This document shows positions 36,047-46,752 of a stretch of 64,000 nucleotides of DNA, in pieces (the first letter of the stretch is position 1; each line of letters opens with the position of its first letter). The stretch is from CAWJMN01 sp963844055 (GTDB lineage Bacteria > Planctomycetota > Planctomycetia > Pirellulales > Pirellulaceae). Under the pieces are notes generated by a model. The model saw only the letters and a list, made by a program, of their open reading frames with translations, was not told the origin of the DNA and ran no database searches. The stretch lies in assembly GCA_963844055.1 (NCBI GenBank), contig CAWJMN010000001.1:3100001-3164000 (forward strand). Reading direction: 5' to 3'. A program made the position numbers and the translations under genes.

Positions 36047-37585
36047 ATGAAAAGCGCTACCGCTAACACGCCCGCTTCGCACTCGCCCCCTAGCCCCAAA
36101 AGCAGTTCACTGGTGTCACGCCTCGTGCCGCTGTTATCTCTAGCGATATTTGTGGCCGCAGGTATCGCCCTTCGCATGGGCGCTCTGTCGATCATCATGC
36201 CCCATCCTGTCCACGATGAGCATGGACACGCGGGGGAGGCAGCGCCGATCCCTACGACCGAAACCGAGTGGCTGCACAACAAGGTGATCCACCTTTCGCC
36301 TGAAAAGCGGCAGGCTGCTAACCTGGAAATCGCAAAAGCCCAAGTCCTTCCATTGCGTGAAGCCCGCACGGTTCCCGGCACCATCACTTACGACGAAGCC
36401 AAACATCTAGAACTGATCACGCCGGTTGACTGCGTTGTGCGCGAAGTCCTCGTAGAACCCGGAACAAACGTCACACTCGGGCAGCCACTTGTCGTTTTGT
36501 TTAGCGCAGAAGTCGGGCTCGCCCGGGATGAGGTCCTCAAGCGTGAAGCGGATCTTGCAGTGGCCAAGCGCGAGCAACAACGGGCCAGTGACATTGCCAG
36601 CGGTGTTAGCGATCTTCTCACCATCTTGGCAACCAAACCCAAGCTACCTGACCTAGAAAAAGAGATTGTCGACAAGCTGCTTGGCGACTATCGCGAGAAA
36701 CTTGTGGTTGGCTATTCCAAATTGCTGCTTGCACAATCTGCTGCTGAAGGAACCGAAGGACTAACCAATATTGGCGCTATCAGCCAACGTGTTGTGGATG
36801 AACGTCGTTCCAATCGCGAAGTCGCGGCCGCACAGTTCAACAGCAATTGCGAAACCGCGAAATTTGCGGCCCTGCAGGATAAGGAAAAGGCAAAAGCTGC
36901 CGCCGATCAAGCAGCCCGCCTGCTTGCCGTCAGCCAAGAGAAACTTGTCACACTAGTCGGACCATTAGCATTATCCCATCCAAGCTCGATGGAGGGCTTG
37001 GGAAACTTTACCCTGTGCGCACCATTAGCCGGCCGAATTGAAGAGCGATTCGTCGTAACAGCAGGTCGGTTTCCTGCAGGAAAGCCACTATTCACCTTGG
37101 CAGACACTTCGCACCTTTGGGTTTCCGCCGAAATTCATGAACAGGACTGGTCCGCGGTTCAGCAAACGCGCGATCTCGCCATTCAAATCCGTGTTCCTGC
37201 TCTGCATGACAACGTCTTTGGCGCCAAAGTCCGCTTCCTGGGCTCCTCTGTAAGCGCCGAAAAGCGAAGCATTCCTCTGGTAGCTGACCTCCCCAATCCC
37301 GACGGCAAGTTCAAACCAGGCATGTTTGTCTGGGCGCTTCTGCCGACTGCAGAAGAACGACCGGGACTCGTCGTCCCTTCCAGCGCCATCCTGCAACATC
37401 TGGGACGCAGCTTTGTCTTCTTGCCCAAGGGTGAAAATGAGTTTCATCCGGTCGAAGTCAAAGTCGGCATCGCACAACCTGACCAAACCGAGATCCTCTC
37501 GGGAGTCCAAGCCGGTGATGAAGTGGTTGCTCAAGGTGCCTTCTACCTTAAATCCGAACTCCTTTTGGATCGAGAATCCGAATAG
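36047..37585 (+). CDS. Periplasmic adaptor of an RND metal efflux pump (CzcB-like)
   Basis: 512 residues from ATG 36047. An N-terminal membrane helix (RLVPLLSLAIFVAAGIALRM) is followed by a His-rich stretch (HPVHDEHGHAGE) that may bind metal. The barrel-sandwich/lipoyl region has LITPVDCVVREVLVEPGTNV and APLAGRIEERFVVTAGRFPA. A long helical hairpin with RDEVLKREADLAVAKREQQR lies between. The beta-barrel and membrane-proximal ends hold WVSAEIHEQDW and KPGMFVWALLP. It joins the inner membrane pump to the outer membrane channel. The pump gene starts 74 bases downstream. Confidence 0.88.
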   Translation: MKSATANTPASHSPPSPKSSSLVSRLVPLLSLAIFVAAGIALRMGALSIIMPHPVHDEHGHAGEAAPIPTTETEWLHNKVIHLSPEKRQAANLEIAKAQVLPLREARTVPGTITYDEAKHLELITPVDCVVREVLVEPGTNVTLGQPLVVLFSAEVGLARDEVLKREADLAVAKREQQRASDIASGVSDLLTILATKPKLPDLEKEIVDKLLGDYREKLVVGYSKLLLAQSAAEGTEGLTNIGAISQRVVDERRSNREVAAAQFNSNCETAKFAALQDKEKAKAAADQAARLLAVSQEKLVTLVGPLALSHPSSMEGLGNFTLCAPLAGRIEERFVVTAGRFPAGKPLFTLADTSHLWVSAEIHEQDWSAVQQTRDLAIQIRVPALHDNVFGAKVRFLGSSVSAEKRSIPLVADLPNPDGKFKPGMFVWALLPTAEERPGLVVPSSAILQHLGRSFVFLPKGENEFHPVEVKVGIAQPDQTEILSGVQAGDEVVAQGAFYLKSELLLDRESE

Positions 37586-37658
37586 CCCAACGTGTGTTAA
37601 ACGCGTTCTCGTTTCCTCTCACAATTCACGCTTTCACTTCGGATGGGCTTAGGCTGCC

Positions 37659-40600
37659 ATGCTCTCACAACTGATCGAAGTATCGTTAAAAAACCGACTA
37701 CTGATCGTCTTGCTCTTCATCCTGATGTGCATCATGGGAGCGGTCAGCACGCTGATCATCCCTGTCGATGCCATTCCTGACATGACCAATGTGCAGGTGG
37801 TCGTTCTGACCGAAGCAAACGGCCTTTCCCCGGTAGAAATGGAACAGTTCGTCACAACGCCGATCGAAAAATCGCTTGGTGGCCTGCCACGCATGACCGA
37901 ACTGCGAAGCGTGTCGAAGTTCGGCATCTCTTCGATCACGATTGTGTTTCAAGAGAAGACCGACGTCTATCGCGCTCGCCAACTGGTGCAGGAACGGCTC
38001 GTCCAAGCCCAAAGCGAACTCAAGATGGGAGACGCAGTTCCGCAACTGGGCGTTCTCTCGACGGCACTGGGCGAAGTATTGCAGTTTGAAATCCGGAGCG
38101 TTCCTACCGAGGGTCAACCCGAGCGAAGCCTGATGGACCTCCGTTCCATGCTTGAATGGGATATTGCCCCCAAACTTCGGCAAGTGGAAGGGGTGACCGA
38201 AATCAACGTCCACGGTGGCTTTTACAAGTCGTACCAAGTGACGCTTGATCCAGACAGGCTTGCTTCCCAGCAGGTCAGCTTGGCCGAAGTTCAGGCCGCA
38301 CTTCAAAACAACAATGCCATCAGCGGTGGTGGCTATATCGTGCATCAAGGCGAACAACGCCTATTGCGTGGCGAATCGATGTTGCAATCGACGGATGACA
38401 TCAGCAAGGTCGTGATTCGATCACAGGCCAACGATGCCCCGATTTTGGTAAAGGATGTTGCCACCGTGGAACTTGCTCCTCTGGCACGCCAAGGCGCGGT
38501 CACTCGAGATGGTCGCGGTGAAGTTGTCACAGGCATGGTGCTGATGCTACTGGGCGAAAACTCTCGTACCGTAACGACACGAGCCAAAGCACGCCTCAAA
38601 GAGATTGCCGCAACCCTTCCCTCCGATGTTCGCATCGAAGTCTTGTACGATCGCAGTGAGCTCATCGGCAGAACCTTAGAGACCGTGGTTCACAACCTGC
38701 TAGAAGGTGGCATCCTGGTCATCATCGTGCTGCTAATTCTTTTGGGAAGTGTTCGGGCGGGGCTGATCGTTGCCCTTGCCATTCCGATCTCGATGCTCTT
38801 TGCCACTAACATGATGGCCCTGTTTGGCATCACCGCCAGCTTGATGAGCCTGGGCGCCATCGACTTCGGCCTGATCGTCGATAGCTCGGTGATCATGATC
38901 GAAAACTGCATGCACCGCCTATCTCACCCGCCGGCTGGCAAAAGCCGCCTCGAAATCATTCGTGATGCGGCCATCGAAGTTCGTACCCCCACGATGTTCG
39001 GTGAATTGATCATCGCTGTGGTTTACGTTCCGATCTTGACCCTACAAGGGACCGAAGGAAAGCTTTTCCAGCCGATGGCGCTTACGGTGCTTTTGGCACT
39101 AGCGGGCTCGCTCATTCTGTCGCTAACTCTGATGCCCGTTTTGGCATTTTTGGCCCTGCCCAAAGACATGGTCGATGAAGATGTTTGGCTCATCCGTCAA
39201 GTCAAGCGAATCTATTTGCCCATGGTGGAGGCGGCAATCAAATTTAGCCGTACCACGGCACTGATTGCATTAGCGATCACCTTAATCAGTATCCCAGTTG
39301 CCATTCGGTTAGGTGCGGAGTTTATGCCGCGACTCGATGAAGGAGACATCCTTATCGAAATGAACCGTTTGCCTAGCGCTTCGCTGGAAGATGTGGTCCC
39401 CATGTCGACACAGGTTGAAAAGATCATCGGCGCCCATCCTGAAGTACGGTCGGTCTTTTGCAAGACGGGACGCCCAGAAATCGCCAATGATGTGATGGGG
39501 GTTCAGCAAACGGATATTTGGGTCATGCTAAGGCCTGTGGACAAATGGCCCACCAAGAAGTCGTTTGAAGACCTTGTCGGGGAAATCTCCGAGGAATTGA
39601 ACCAACAGGTTCCGGGCGCAACATTTGGCTTTACCCAGCCCATCGAAATGCGTGTTGATGAATTGGTCGCAGGTGTTAAAGCAGACGTGGCTATTTTGAT
39701 TTATGGCGACGACCTAGACATCCTGGCCGAAAAGGCCAACGAGATCCAGCACAAGCTAAAGTCGATCCGTGGAAGTGCAGACATCAAGGCCAACTACCTT
39801 GCCAATAGTCCTACACTCACCATCAAGGCCATTCCGCAGCAACTGGCTCGCTATGGGATTCCTGCTTCGAAGGTTTTGGAATCGGTAACGGCCCTCGGTG
39901 GTCAACCGGCAGGCCAAGTTTATGAAGGGCGCGCTCGCTACCCAATCATGATCCGCTATCCCAAGAGCTGGCGAGAAGACCGCGAACGGCTGGGGCAACT
40001 TCCTATCCAAAGCGCTAACGGCGAAGTCGTTCCACTGAAGGAACTGGCAGAACTGTCACTCGAAGAGACCCCTCCCAGCGTAGATCACGAAGCGACGCGT
40101 CGTCGTTCGTATGTTCAGTGCAACGTGCGTGGACGCGACGTTGCCAGCTTTGTGCAAGAGCTACAAAAGGTCCTCGACAGCGAGATCAAGCTTCCTCCGG
40201 GCTACGAGCTAAAGCTGGGCGGCGACTTTGAGCACCTTCAAACCGCTCAGCCGGCGACTCATGATCATCACGCCATTTGTGCTATTGGTGATCTGGCTGC
40301 TGCTACACACCAGCCTGGGTTCGTCGCGACTGGCCACGCTCATCTTCTTGGCAGTACCTGTGGCCGCATCGGGGGGTATCTTTGCACTCGCCCTGCGTGG
40401 CATGCCATTTAGCATTTCAGCAGGCGTAGGCTTTATCGCCCTGTTTGGTGTCGCAGTACTTAATGGCCTTGTTTGGGTCAGCGGCGCCGAGCACTGTCGT
40501 CAAGAGGGCAAAACGCCTGAAGATGCCGCCGAAGAGACGGCCGGGGCACGTATTCGGCCGATCCTGATGACCGCTGCCGTGGCCAGCCTGGGCTTTTTGC

Positions 40601-40752
40601 CAATGGCCATCTCCACGACGGCCGGTGCCGAGATTCAGCGCCCGCTAGCCACCGTGGTGATTGGCGGACTGGTCACTTCAACACTACTAACAGCGCTGGT
40701 AATCCCTGTGCTTTACGTGTGGGTCGCTCCTCGCGACAAACACGAAGCCTAG
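37659..40752 (+). CDS. RND heavy-metal efflux pump, CzcA type; frame broken once at 40245-40251
   Basis: Two frames join into a 1030-residue RND transporter of normal length. The N-terminus SLKNRLLIVLLFILMCIMGA is the first span, and IPVDAIPDMTNVQVVVLTEA starts the porter domain. The fourth span contains GAIDFGLIVDSSVIMIEN, the DFG...VD pattern I know from pumps for divalent ions such as Zn, Co or Cd, rather than the Cu/Ag CusA pattern. The first frame ends shortly after DFEHLQTAQPA; the second continues RRLMIITPFVLLVIWLLL. Removing the T of GCTCAGC at 40245-40251 gives DFEHLQTASRRLMIITPF. The break is probably not biological. Proton-driven periplasmic or cytosolic ion export is expected. Confidence 0.9.
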
Positions 40753-40769
40753 CCTAGGGTAGAGCGAGT

Positions 40770-42396
40770 TTAGGGAATCGGTGCTGGGGGAACCGCCTCA
40801 ACGGGAGGCGGCCCCACGTCGGTCAGGCTTTCCACTTGCAATAGGCTGGCAATTTCTGCGGCAGCCTTCCAACGTAGTTCTTGTGAATCGATATAGCTTA
40901 GATTCACTTCGTTCATCGTCCGCTGAGCTTGCAACAGCTCCAGGAAGTTAATTTCACCTTCCTGATATCGACGCTGGGTCAGCAGCAACGACTCACGAGA
41001 GCGGGGCAGAATCTGCTCCGTGTACTTACGCACGAGTTGTTGGCTCGTCTGGTATCGGGCCATCGCATCGGCCGTGATGGCGGCTAGGCTTACTTGAACT
41101 TGGCGAAAATCTGCGTTGGAACGTTGAATGTTTGCCTGTGCAGCCTGGATATTTCCCTGGTTGCGATTCCAAAGAGGAAGGGGCAAGCTCACTTGGAAGA
41201 GCGCTTGATCTCGATTGCCGATCAGTTGTCGTTGATAGCCACCCATCATATTGATATTGGGAAACGGCTCGACAATCGCACGGCTTAATAAATACTCGTT
41301 CCGACGAATCTCCGCTTCGGCGATTCCAACTAGCGAATTGTTCTGCTGAACCTGCCCTTGCAGTGTGAGGGCGTCAATATCCGGCAGCGAAGTGCTAAGG
41401 TCACCTGCGAGTGTACCGATCTGCATATCGGGAACGCCAATCGCAGCAGCCAATTGACGGCGGTTGGTATTAAGCACCGTCTCTGCATTGATCAATGCAA
41501 CCTGCGACTTGCTTAGCTCTACACCAAGCAGCAACGTATCGATCTTGCTGTCGAGCTTGGCCTGCAACCGGGCATTACCGATCTGTTCAGAACGAACAGC
41601 AATTTTGACAAGCTCTTGCAACAAGAAGACTCGCTGCTGCGAAGCCAGCGTCGCATAGAAGTGCTTCCGCACGCCGGTCAGCACATCGTAACGAGCACGC
41701 ACGATGGCCAATTCCGACTGTACCACTTCTTGGTAGACGGCAGCTTGAGAAAGTCGTAGCTTGCCACGCGTCACAATGTCTTGGCTGACGAATCCATTGT
41801 ATTGCGATTCATTACCGGCCGCTTGAGGCGAGCCCATACCAACAATCGGGTTGGGATAGAGCCCTGCTTGGATTGCACGGCCATGGGCCGCAGTGAGTTG
41901 GGCGCTGGAAGATGCGATCTGTGGATGGGAACCGAGCGCTGTTGTCTCAAGTTGTTCCAGCGAAATCAGCGAGCCCACCTCTGCAGGAGGCTGCGGAACC
42001 GCTTCGGGCAAACGCTCTTCCGCTTTTGGTACACCACCTTCTTGCTGCGCAGAGGCTAAGCGAACCGTTGCTGGAGTTGGCTGCTGCATGGGTCGAGTTG
42101 GCGCAGCGGAGCGTGCGGCAGCCACACTGACTGAATCACCCGACAAAAACTGCCGAGTTCGATCCACCGTTCGGCTATTTGGGGCAGCCGCGCCGGGCGA
42201 TGGGGCCAAATAAGTTGGGCTTGGCAACCGAGTGCTTACGGCCGGCGTTGGCTCACCACCGGAAACAAGGGAGAGGTTGGCGCAAAAAAAGCGCCACGAC
42301 CTGCAAACGAAACCAAGCCCTACGACGGCTTTTTGACCGCTGACAGGAAAACTCATCGTTCACTTGGGCAGGCTGCTTTAGCTGATGCTTGAACAT
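40770..42396 (-). CDS. TolC-type outer membrane channel of the metal efflux pump (CzcC-like)
   Basis: About 541 residues if read from ATG 42396 with one base removed from the A7 run at 42284-42290, or 528 from ATG 42356 without correction. The upstream start has AGGA seven bases before it and a better signal peptide (RAWFRLQVVALF). The 42356 start has no ribosome site. After a Pro/Ala-rich linker of 100 residues there are the two long helical repeats of outer membrane efflux proteins (LEQLETTALGSHPQIASSSA, FLELLQAQRTMNEVNLSYID, QVSLPLPLWNRNQGNIQAAQ). It is convergent with the pump gene and 18 bases away, so it forms one tripartite system though not one transcript. Confidence 0.85.
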
Positions 42397-42753
42397 CCCT
42401 AAGTCCTCTTCGCAAGTTCGCTGTCGAACTTCGATCATGGTGGATTGGTTACAACGCCAGTTGCGAAGCGCGTTGGTGCAGAGCCAGCCTTGTTCACTTA
42501 CTTTTCTGTAAGAAGGAGGGCGCCACATTACGTACTATCGCCACAATCGCGCCAGCCCATGAATCTGGTAGCTTTGCTACGGATCACGGAAACCGGATAA
42601 ACGGGGCAAAGAAGCTCAGCAGCAGAGAGTTTATCTGACGCTAGCGTTGAAACGCATCCAGAAGAATCGCTTCGCCGCCTTAAACGCCGACAAAGACGCG
42701 TTTAAGGCATTATCAGCCAAGGGACTTTTATCTCAAAGCCGCAGCAGAACCAG
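42357..42753. other. Intergenic region with a hairpin at 42677-42708
   Basis: About 400 bases; the part to 42396 is probably coding for the channel. GCCTTAAACG (42677-42686) and CGTTTAAGGC (42699-42708) form a perfect ten-base-pair stem that has no T-run. It lies 46 bases beyond the stop of minus-strand purC and may stabilise or end its transcript. Confidence 0.45.
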
Positions 42754-43638
42754 CTACCGGGCTACAAAAGGTCGGCCGGCTAGTTTCTCAAAAGCCTCAA
42801 CATACTTTTGCCGCGTTTGCGAAACCACCGCATCGGGAAGAGTAGGGGGAGGGCTGTTCTTGTCCCACGTAGTCGTTTCAAGCCAATCGCGGACGAACTG
42901 TTTGTCATAGGATGGCTGGCTCTTGCCGGGTGCATACAAGTCAGCCGCCCAAAAGCGAGAGCTATCGGGGGTGAGCACCTCGTCGACCAAGATCAGCTTC
43001 CCGTCGTGCCAGCCCCATTCAAACTTGGTGTCCGCAATGATGATGCCACACGTCAACGCATGCTGGGCCGCGCGCTGGTAGATTTCGATGCTTCGCCGAC
43101 GTAATTCTTCGGCGGTAGACTCTCCGACGATCTCGACCATTCGCTCAAACGAAATGTTGATGTCGTGTCCCGACTCCTCCTTGGTAGCCGGCGTAAAGAT
43201 CGGCTCGGGAAGCTTGCTTCCCTGCAGAAGGCCTTCGGGCAAGCGGATGCCGCACGCGGTTCCTTGCTTTTGATACTCTTTCCAGCCCGAGCCTTCGATG
43301 TAGCCCCGAACGACACATTCAATCGGCACCACCTGGGCCTTTTTGACCAGCATGCTCCGCCCGGCCAATTGGCTGGCGTAGGGACGTAGTTCTGGATGAG
43401 CCTCAACTGGCTCCAAAGAAATCAAATGGTTATCAACCTTGAGCAGGTCGAACCAGAAAGCGCTAAGCTGCGTAAGAATCTGCCCCTTTTGAGAAATGCC
43501 GTTGGGCATCACCCAATCAAATGCGCTGATCCGATCGGTGGCGATCATCAAGAGCTCATTGGGCAACTCGTAGACATCGCGCACCTTGCCTCGACGGACG
43601 GGATAGTCAGGAATGCTGGAAGAAAGCAAGGCAGCCAT
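42754..43638 (-). CDS. purC: Phosphoribosylaminoimidazole-succinocarboxamide synthase (SAICAR synthetase)
   Basis: 294 residues from ATG 43638, about the length of the eukaryote-like/long bacterial PurC. It joins aspartate to CAIR with ATP in purine synthesis. Seen are the ATP-loop region VRRGKVRDVYELPNELLMIA, TDRISAFDWVMPNGI, the acceptor segment VVPIECVVRGYIEGSGWKEY, HDINISFERM and IIADTKFEWGW followed by LVDEVLTPDSSRFW. All core motifs are present. It stands alone with no other pur genes nearby. Confidence 0.95.
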   Translation of the reverse strand: MAALLSSSIPDYPVRRGKVRDVYELPNELLMIATDRISAFDWVMPNGISQKGQILTQLSAFWFDLLKVDNHLISLEPVEAHPELRPYASQLAGRSMLVKKAQVVPIECVVRGYIEGSGWKEYQKQGTACGIRLPEGLLQGSKLPEPIFTPATKEESGHDINISFERMVEIVGESTAEELRRRSIEIYQRAAQHALTCGIIIADTKFEWGWHDGKLILVDEVLTPDSSRFWAADLYAPGKSQPSYDKQFVRDWLETTTWDKNSPPPTLPDAVVSQTRQKYVEAFEKLAGRPFVAR

Positions 43639-44036
43639 GCGCGTAAAATCACCGTTAAAATCGGAACGATCGCCCCAGAGGACCACCCTGCCAGGAAGGC
43701 TGCTTAGTATATCATTTGACGGCCTGATCGCGGGAAGCCCCGAGGTTTTCTACGGTTTTCGCAAGATCATTCCCCCTCGATCGTTTGCCAAGGATTAAGT
43801 GCGGCCAGAAAATCCTCCCTTGAACAACCTTGGCGGCCCTTAAACGCCCGCGTTGAACGCTACTCTCCCCTAGGGTAGACTCCCTGTGCAGTGATTTTTC
43901 TCCATTGCACGAAGCCATTCCTGGGGGCTTGCTCCTTGGGTCCCTTCCGACGGGAAGCGAGACTCGATATTGCCCAGGTTTTTGCCTTGGGATGAGGCAG
44001 GCCATTTTTGTGAATCAAGGTGGGCGATAGAGCGCC
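43639..44036. other. Intergenic region between divergent genes
   Basis: About 400 bases between purC and the glycosidase-like gene. No riboswitch-like fold, terminator or recognisable gene was seen. Confidence 0.4.
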
Positions 44037-45525
44037 ATGGGTCAAATCCGGTTTTTTATTCCCCGCCTTGAAGACCTTCCTCCGAAAGCGGTTGAGCAGG
44101 CCTATTTCGCTGGGATGGATGGAGCCCCTTGGGAGTCCACCTCGGTCTTGGTTGGCAAGGTTCTAACTCTAGAGCGATCCTTCGCACGTGAGTCGGGCAA
44201 CCTCTATTGTTGCTGGCCGGTCAAAAAACATGGCGACGTCATGCTCTGCACCGGCAGCCTCATGGAGCGCGACCAGCCTTACCATCTTCCACTTGAACTG
44301 GCACGCGGAACCGTGCACCGACTTCGCAACCAAGCGGCCGCCTGGGAAGCTGGCGGCGTCGTCCTTCCCAAAGACTTTCAAGCGACGGTAACCCTCGCTG
44401 GAAATGCGCTCGGCAAAGCCGTCATCACGCAGAGCGATCCGATCGCGGCTACGGAACATGCTGGTGAAGCCATCATGCATGCGATGGATGGGATTCAAGA
44501 AACTGACAAATGAATACGTCAAGCAACTGATCGCCGTGCGCCGCGCTCAACAGCCACGTTTGACAACGCTATCCATTGGCAAGCTCGATGGCATTCCCAC
44601 CGGAGAAGTGGCTGAGCTGTTTTTGGCGGCATTCAATACGGCCCTCATCACCCCTATTTGGAAAGAGCTGGCCACCACAGCCAACACCTACGACTGGAAG
44701 CTCATGGATGAGCAGGTCCAATGGTGCCGTGATCGAGGTCTTCGAATCTGCATGGGGCCACTCATTCAACTCGACCGCCATCGCCTGCCGGATTGGCTCT
44801 ACCTGTGGGAAGACGAGTTCGAAGAGATTGAATCCAGCTCCATCGAATTTCAGCGCCGCGTGATCGAACGCTATCGCGGCAAGGTGCATATCTGGTACGG
44901 GGCAGGGCGGGTTAACTCTGCCAGTGGGATCGACCTCAGCGACGAACAACGCCTTAAACTATCGGTCTCGGTTCTGGATGCGTGCCAACAAATGGACGCC
45001 CGAACGCCGACCATTTTGGGATTCGATCAGCCCTGGGCCGAATACATTGCGCGGCATGATCGCGAGCTAACGCCGCTGCACTTTGCCGACACCCTCGTTC
45101 GAAGTGAACTAGGCATGGCAGGCATCGGCATCGAAATCAACTTAGGCTATTGGCCGGCCGCAACGCTGCCACGCGACGTGTTAGAAATCAGCCGGATGCT
45201 CGATCGATGGACATCTGTCGGGCTTCCCCTTGTCCTGCAAATCACCTTGCCCAGCAGCACCAATCCAGACCCACTGGCCAGCCTCCCGGCAAAACCAATT
45301 GCAAACTGGGGGCCCAAGCCTTTAAGCACTACCATTCAAGAAGAATGGGTCAAGCAACTTTTGCCCCTGCTGATTGCCAAGCAATCGGTCCAAGGGGTAA
45401 TTTGGAGTCAATTGCGTGATGACATGCCGCACGACTTTTGCCAGGGAGGACTTGTCGATCAAAAAGGAAAGGCAAAGCCGGCCCTGGCAGCCATTGCCAA
45501 AATTCGGCAAGAACTGCTTGAATAA
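44037..45525 (+). CDS. Glycoside-hydrolase-10-like protein; frame broken once near 44500
   Basis: Two frames join into about 495 residues. The first (IRFFIPRLEDLPPKAVEQAY, LMERDQPYHLPLELARGTVH) ends at TGA just after GIQETDK. The second continues EYVKQLIAVRRAQQPRLTTL. Taking one A from the GAAACT run at 44500-44502 gives IQELTNEYVKQL. The second half looks like a TIM barrel of GH10 type (DWKLMDEQVQWCRDRGLRIC, HIWYGAGRVNSASG, PLVLQITLPSS and GVIWSQLRDDMPHDF). Such proteins are common hypothetical glycosidases in planctomycetes. The usual GH10 catalytic Glu pair is not clear, so activity is unproven. It is probably cytoplasmic. Confidence 0.72.
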
Positions 45526-45606
45526 AAGCAGTAGGCCAAGCAGGCATGTAGGTTCACACCCGCTCAACAATCGCTTCCATTCTCTTTGTCTTGCTGGGAG
45601 GTAAAC

Positions 45607-46563
45607 ATGCTTATCCATTCCTACTTGGGTTCGACGGCCAAACTATTGGCAACCTTTTTGATCGCGGGGCTTCTGCCGCTCGGGGCTTCGCTTTTTGCTG
45701 AGGAACCGATTTCTGGCCTGGGGCCAACCGGACCAGTCAAAAAGCTGCAGGAGAAGTTGCAGTTCACCGAAGGACCTGCCTACGACGGCAAGGGACACTT
45801 GTACTTTTCGGATATCCCCGCCAATCGCATCTATCGTGTAGATGCCGCCAACAAGATGGAAGTCTTTTTGGAGCCCTCGGGGCATACCAACGGCCTATTT
45901 TTCGACGGCCAAGGTCGCCTTCACGCCTGCGCGATGGATGGCCAGATCATTCGTATCGACACAACCAAGAAAGAAGTCACCGTCCTTGCCAAGGAGTACG
46001 AAGGCAAGCGGTTCAATGCCCCTAACGATTTGGTGATCGATGCCGCCGGCGGTATCTACTTCACCGATCCTCGCTTCCGTGCACCAGAACCACTACCTCA
46101 GCCAGAGGCCGTTTACTACCTATCGCCCGATGGCAAGGTAACGCGTTTGGACGAATACAAGACGGCCTGCAACGGCGTCATCCTTTCTCCTGACGAGAAG
46201 ACGCTATACGTCATTCCTTCGATGCAGGCAGAAATGGTTGCGTACGATGTAACCGCGCCAGGCAAGATTGGTAACAAGCGAACATTCTGCACGCTCAAGC
46301 AAGCGGAAGGAAAGAGCGGCGCCGGTGGCGACGGCCTAACGGTGGACGTCCATGGCAACCTCTACATCACCACGGGCCTGGGCTTGCAGGTTTTTAGCCC
46401 TGCTGGCAAAGCCCTGGGGATCATCGCTTGCCCGGAACATCCCGCCAACGTGGCCTTCGGCGGCCCCGAAAACAAGACGCTGATGGTTACCGCTCGCACC
46501 GGACTTTACGCGATTCCGATGGAAGTCGCCGGCCACGTTTTCCCGGCCGGAAAGGCCAAATAG
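45607..46563 (+). CDS. Secreted SMP-30/gluconolactonase-family protein
   Basis: 318 residues. The start ATG 45607 follows a GGGAGGT site, and the signal peptide is LLATFLIAGLLPLGASLFAE. The six-bladed propeller shows the typical FTEGPAYDGKGHLYFSDIPA (metal-binding Glu), HTNGLFFDGQGRLHAC, FNAPNDLVIDAAGGIYFTDP (Asn ligand) and GDGLTVDVHGNLYITT (Asp ligand). Family members hydrolyse sugar lactones or related esters in a calcium- or zinc-dependent way. The substrate is unknown. It resembles the C-terminal half of the fusion at 18614. Confidence 0.9.
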   Translation: MLIHSYLGSTAKLLATFLIAGLLPLGASLFAEEPISGLGPTGPVKKLQEKLQFTEGPAYDGKGHLYFSDIPANRIYRVDAANKMEVFLEPSGHTNGLFFDGQGRLHACAMDGQIIRIDTTKKEVTVLAKEYEGKRFNAPNDLVIDAAGGIYFTDPRFRAPEPLPQPEAVYYLSPDGKVTRLDEYKTACNGVILSPDEKTLYVIPSMQAEMVAYDVTAPGKIGNKRTFCTLKQAEGKSGAGGDGLTVDVHGNLYITTGLGLQVFSPAGKALGIIACPEHPANVAFGGPENKTLMVTARTGLYAIPMEVAGHVFPAGKAK

Positions 46564-46604
46564 GCCCCGCTGTAGCCCCGCCGGCCGTTTCCTAGCCGTA
46601 AGCA

Positions 46605-46631
46605 CCTCCCTCGGAACATCCCCGAGGGAGG
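46605..46631. terminator. Hairpin, possible terminator
   Basis: CCTCCCTCGG and CCGAGGGAGG form a perfect ten-base-pair stem with a seven-base loop, 42 bases after the SMP-30 gene. It has no clear T-run. Confidence 0.5.
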
Positions 46632-46752
46632 GGAAACATTCTTCTGCACTGGCAGATTTCTGGGCCAACAGCAATTACCATGGCTTAGACTTTAGCAGCC
46701 AATCGGGGTCGTAAGGGCCCGGTTTCCTCTCCCGCCTATAGAACCTGCTCGC

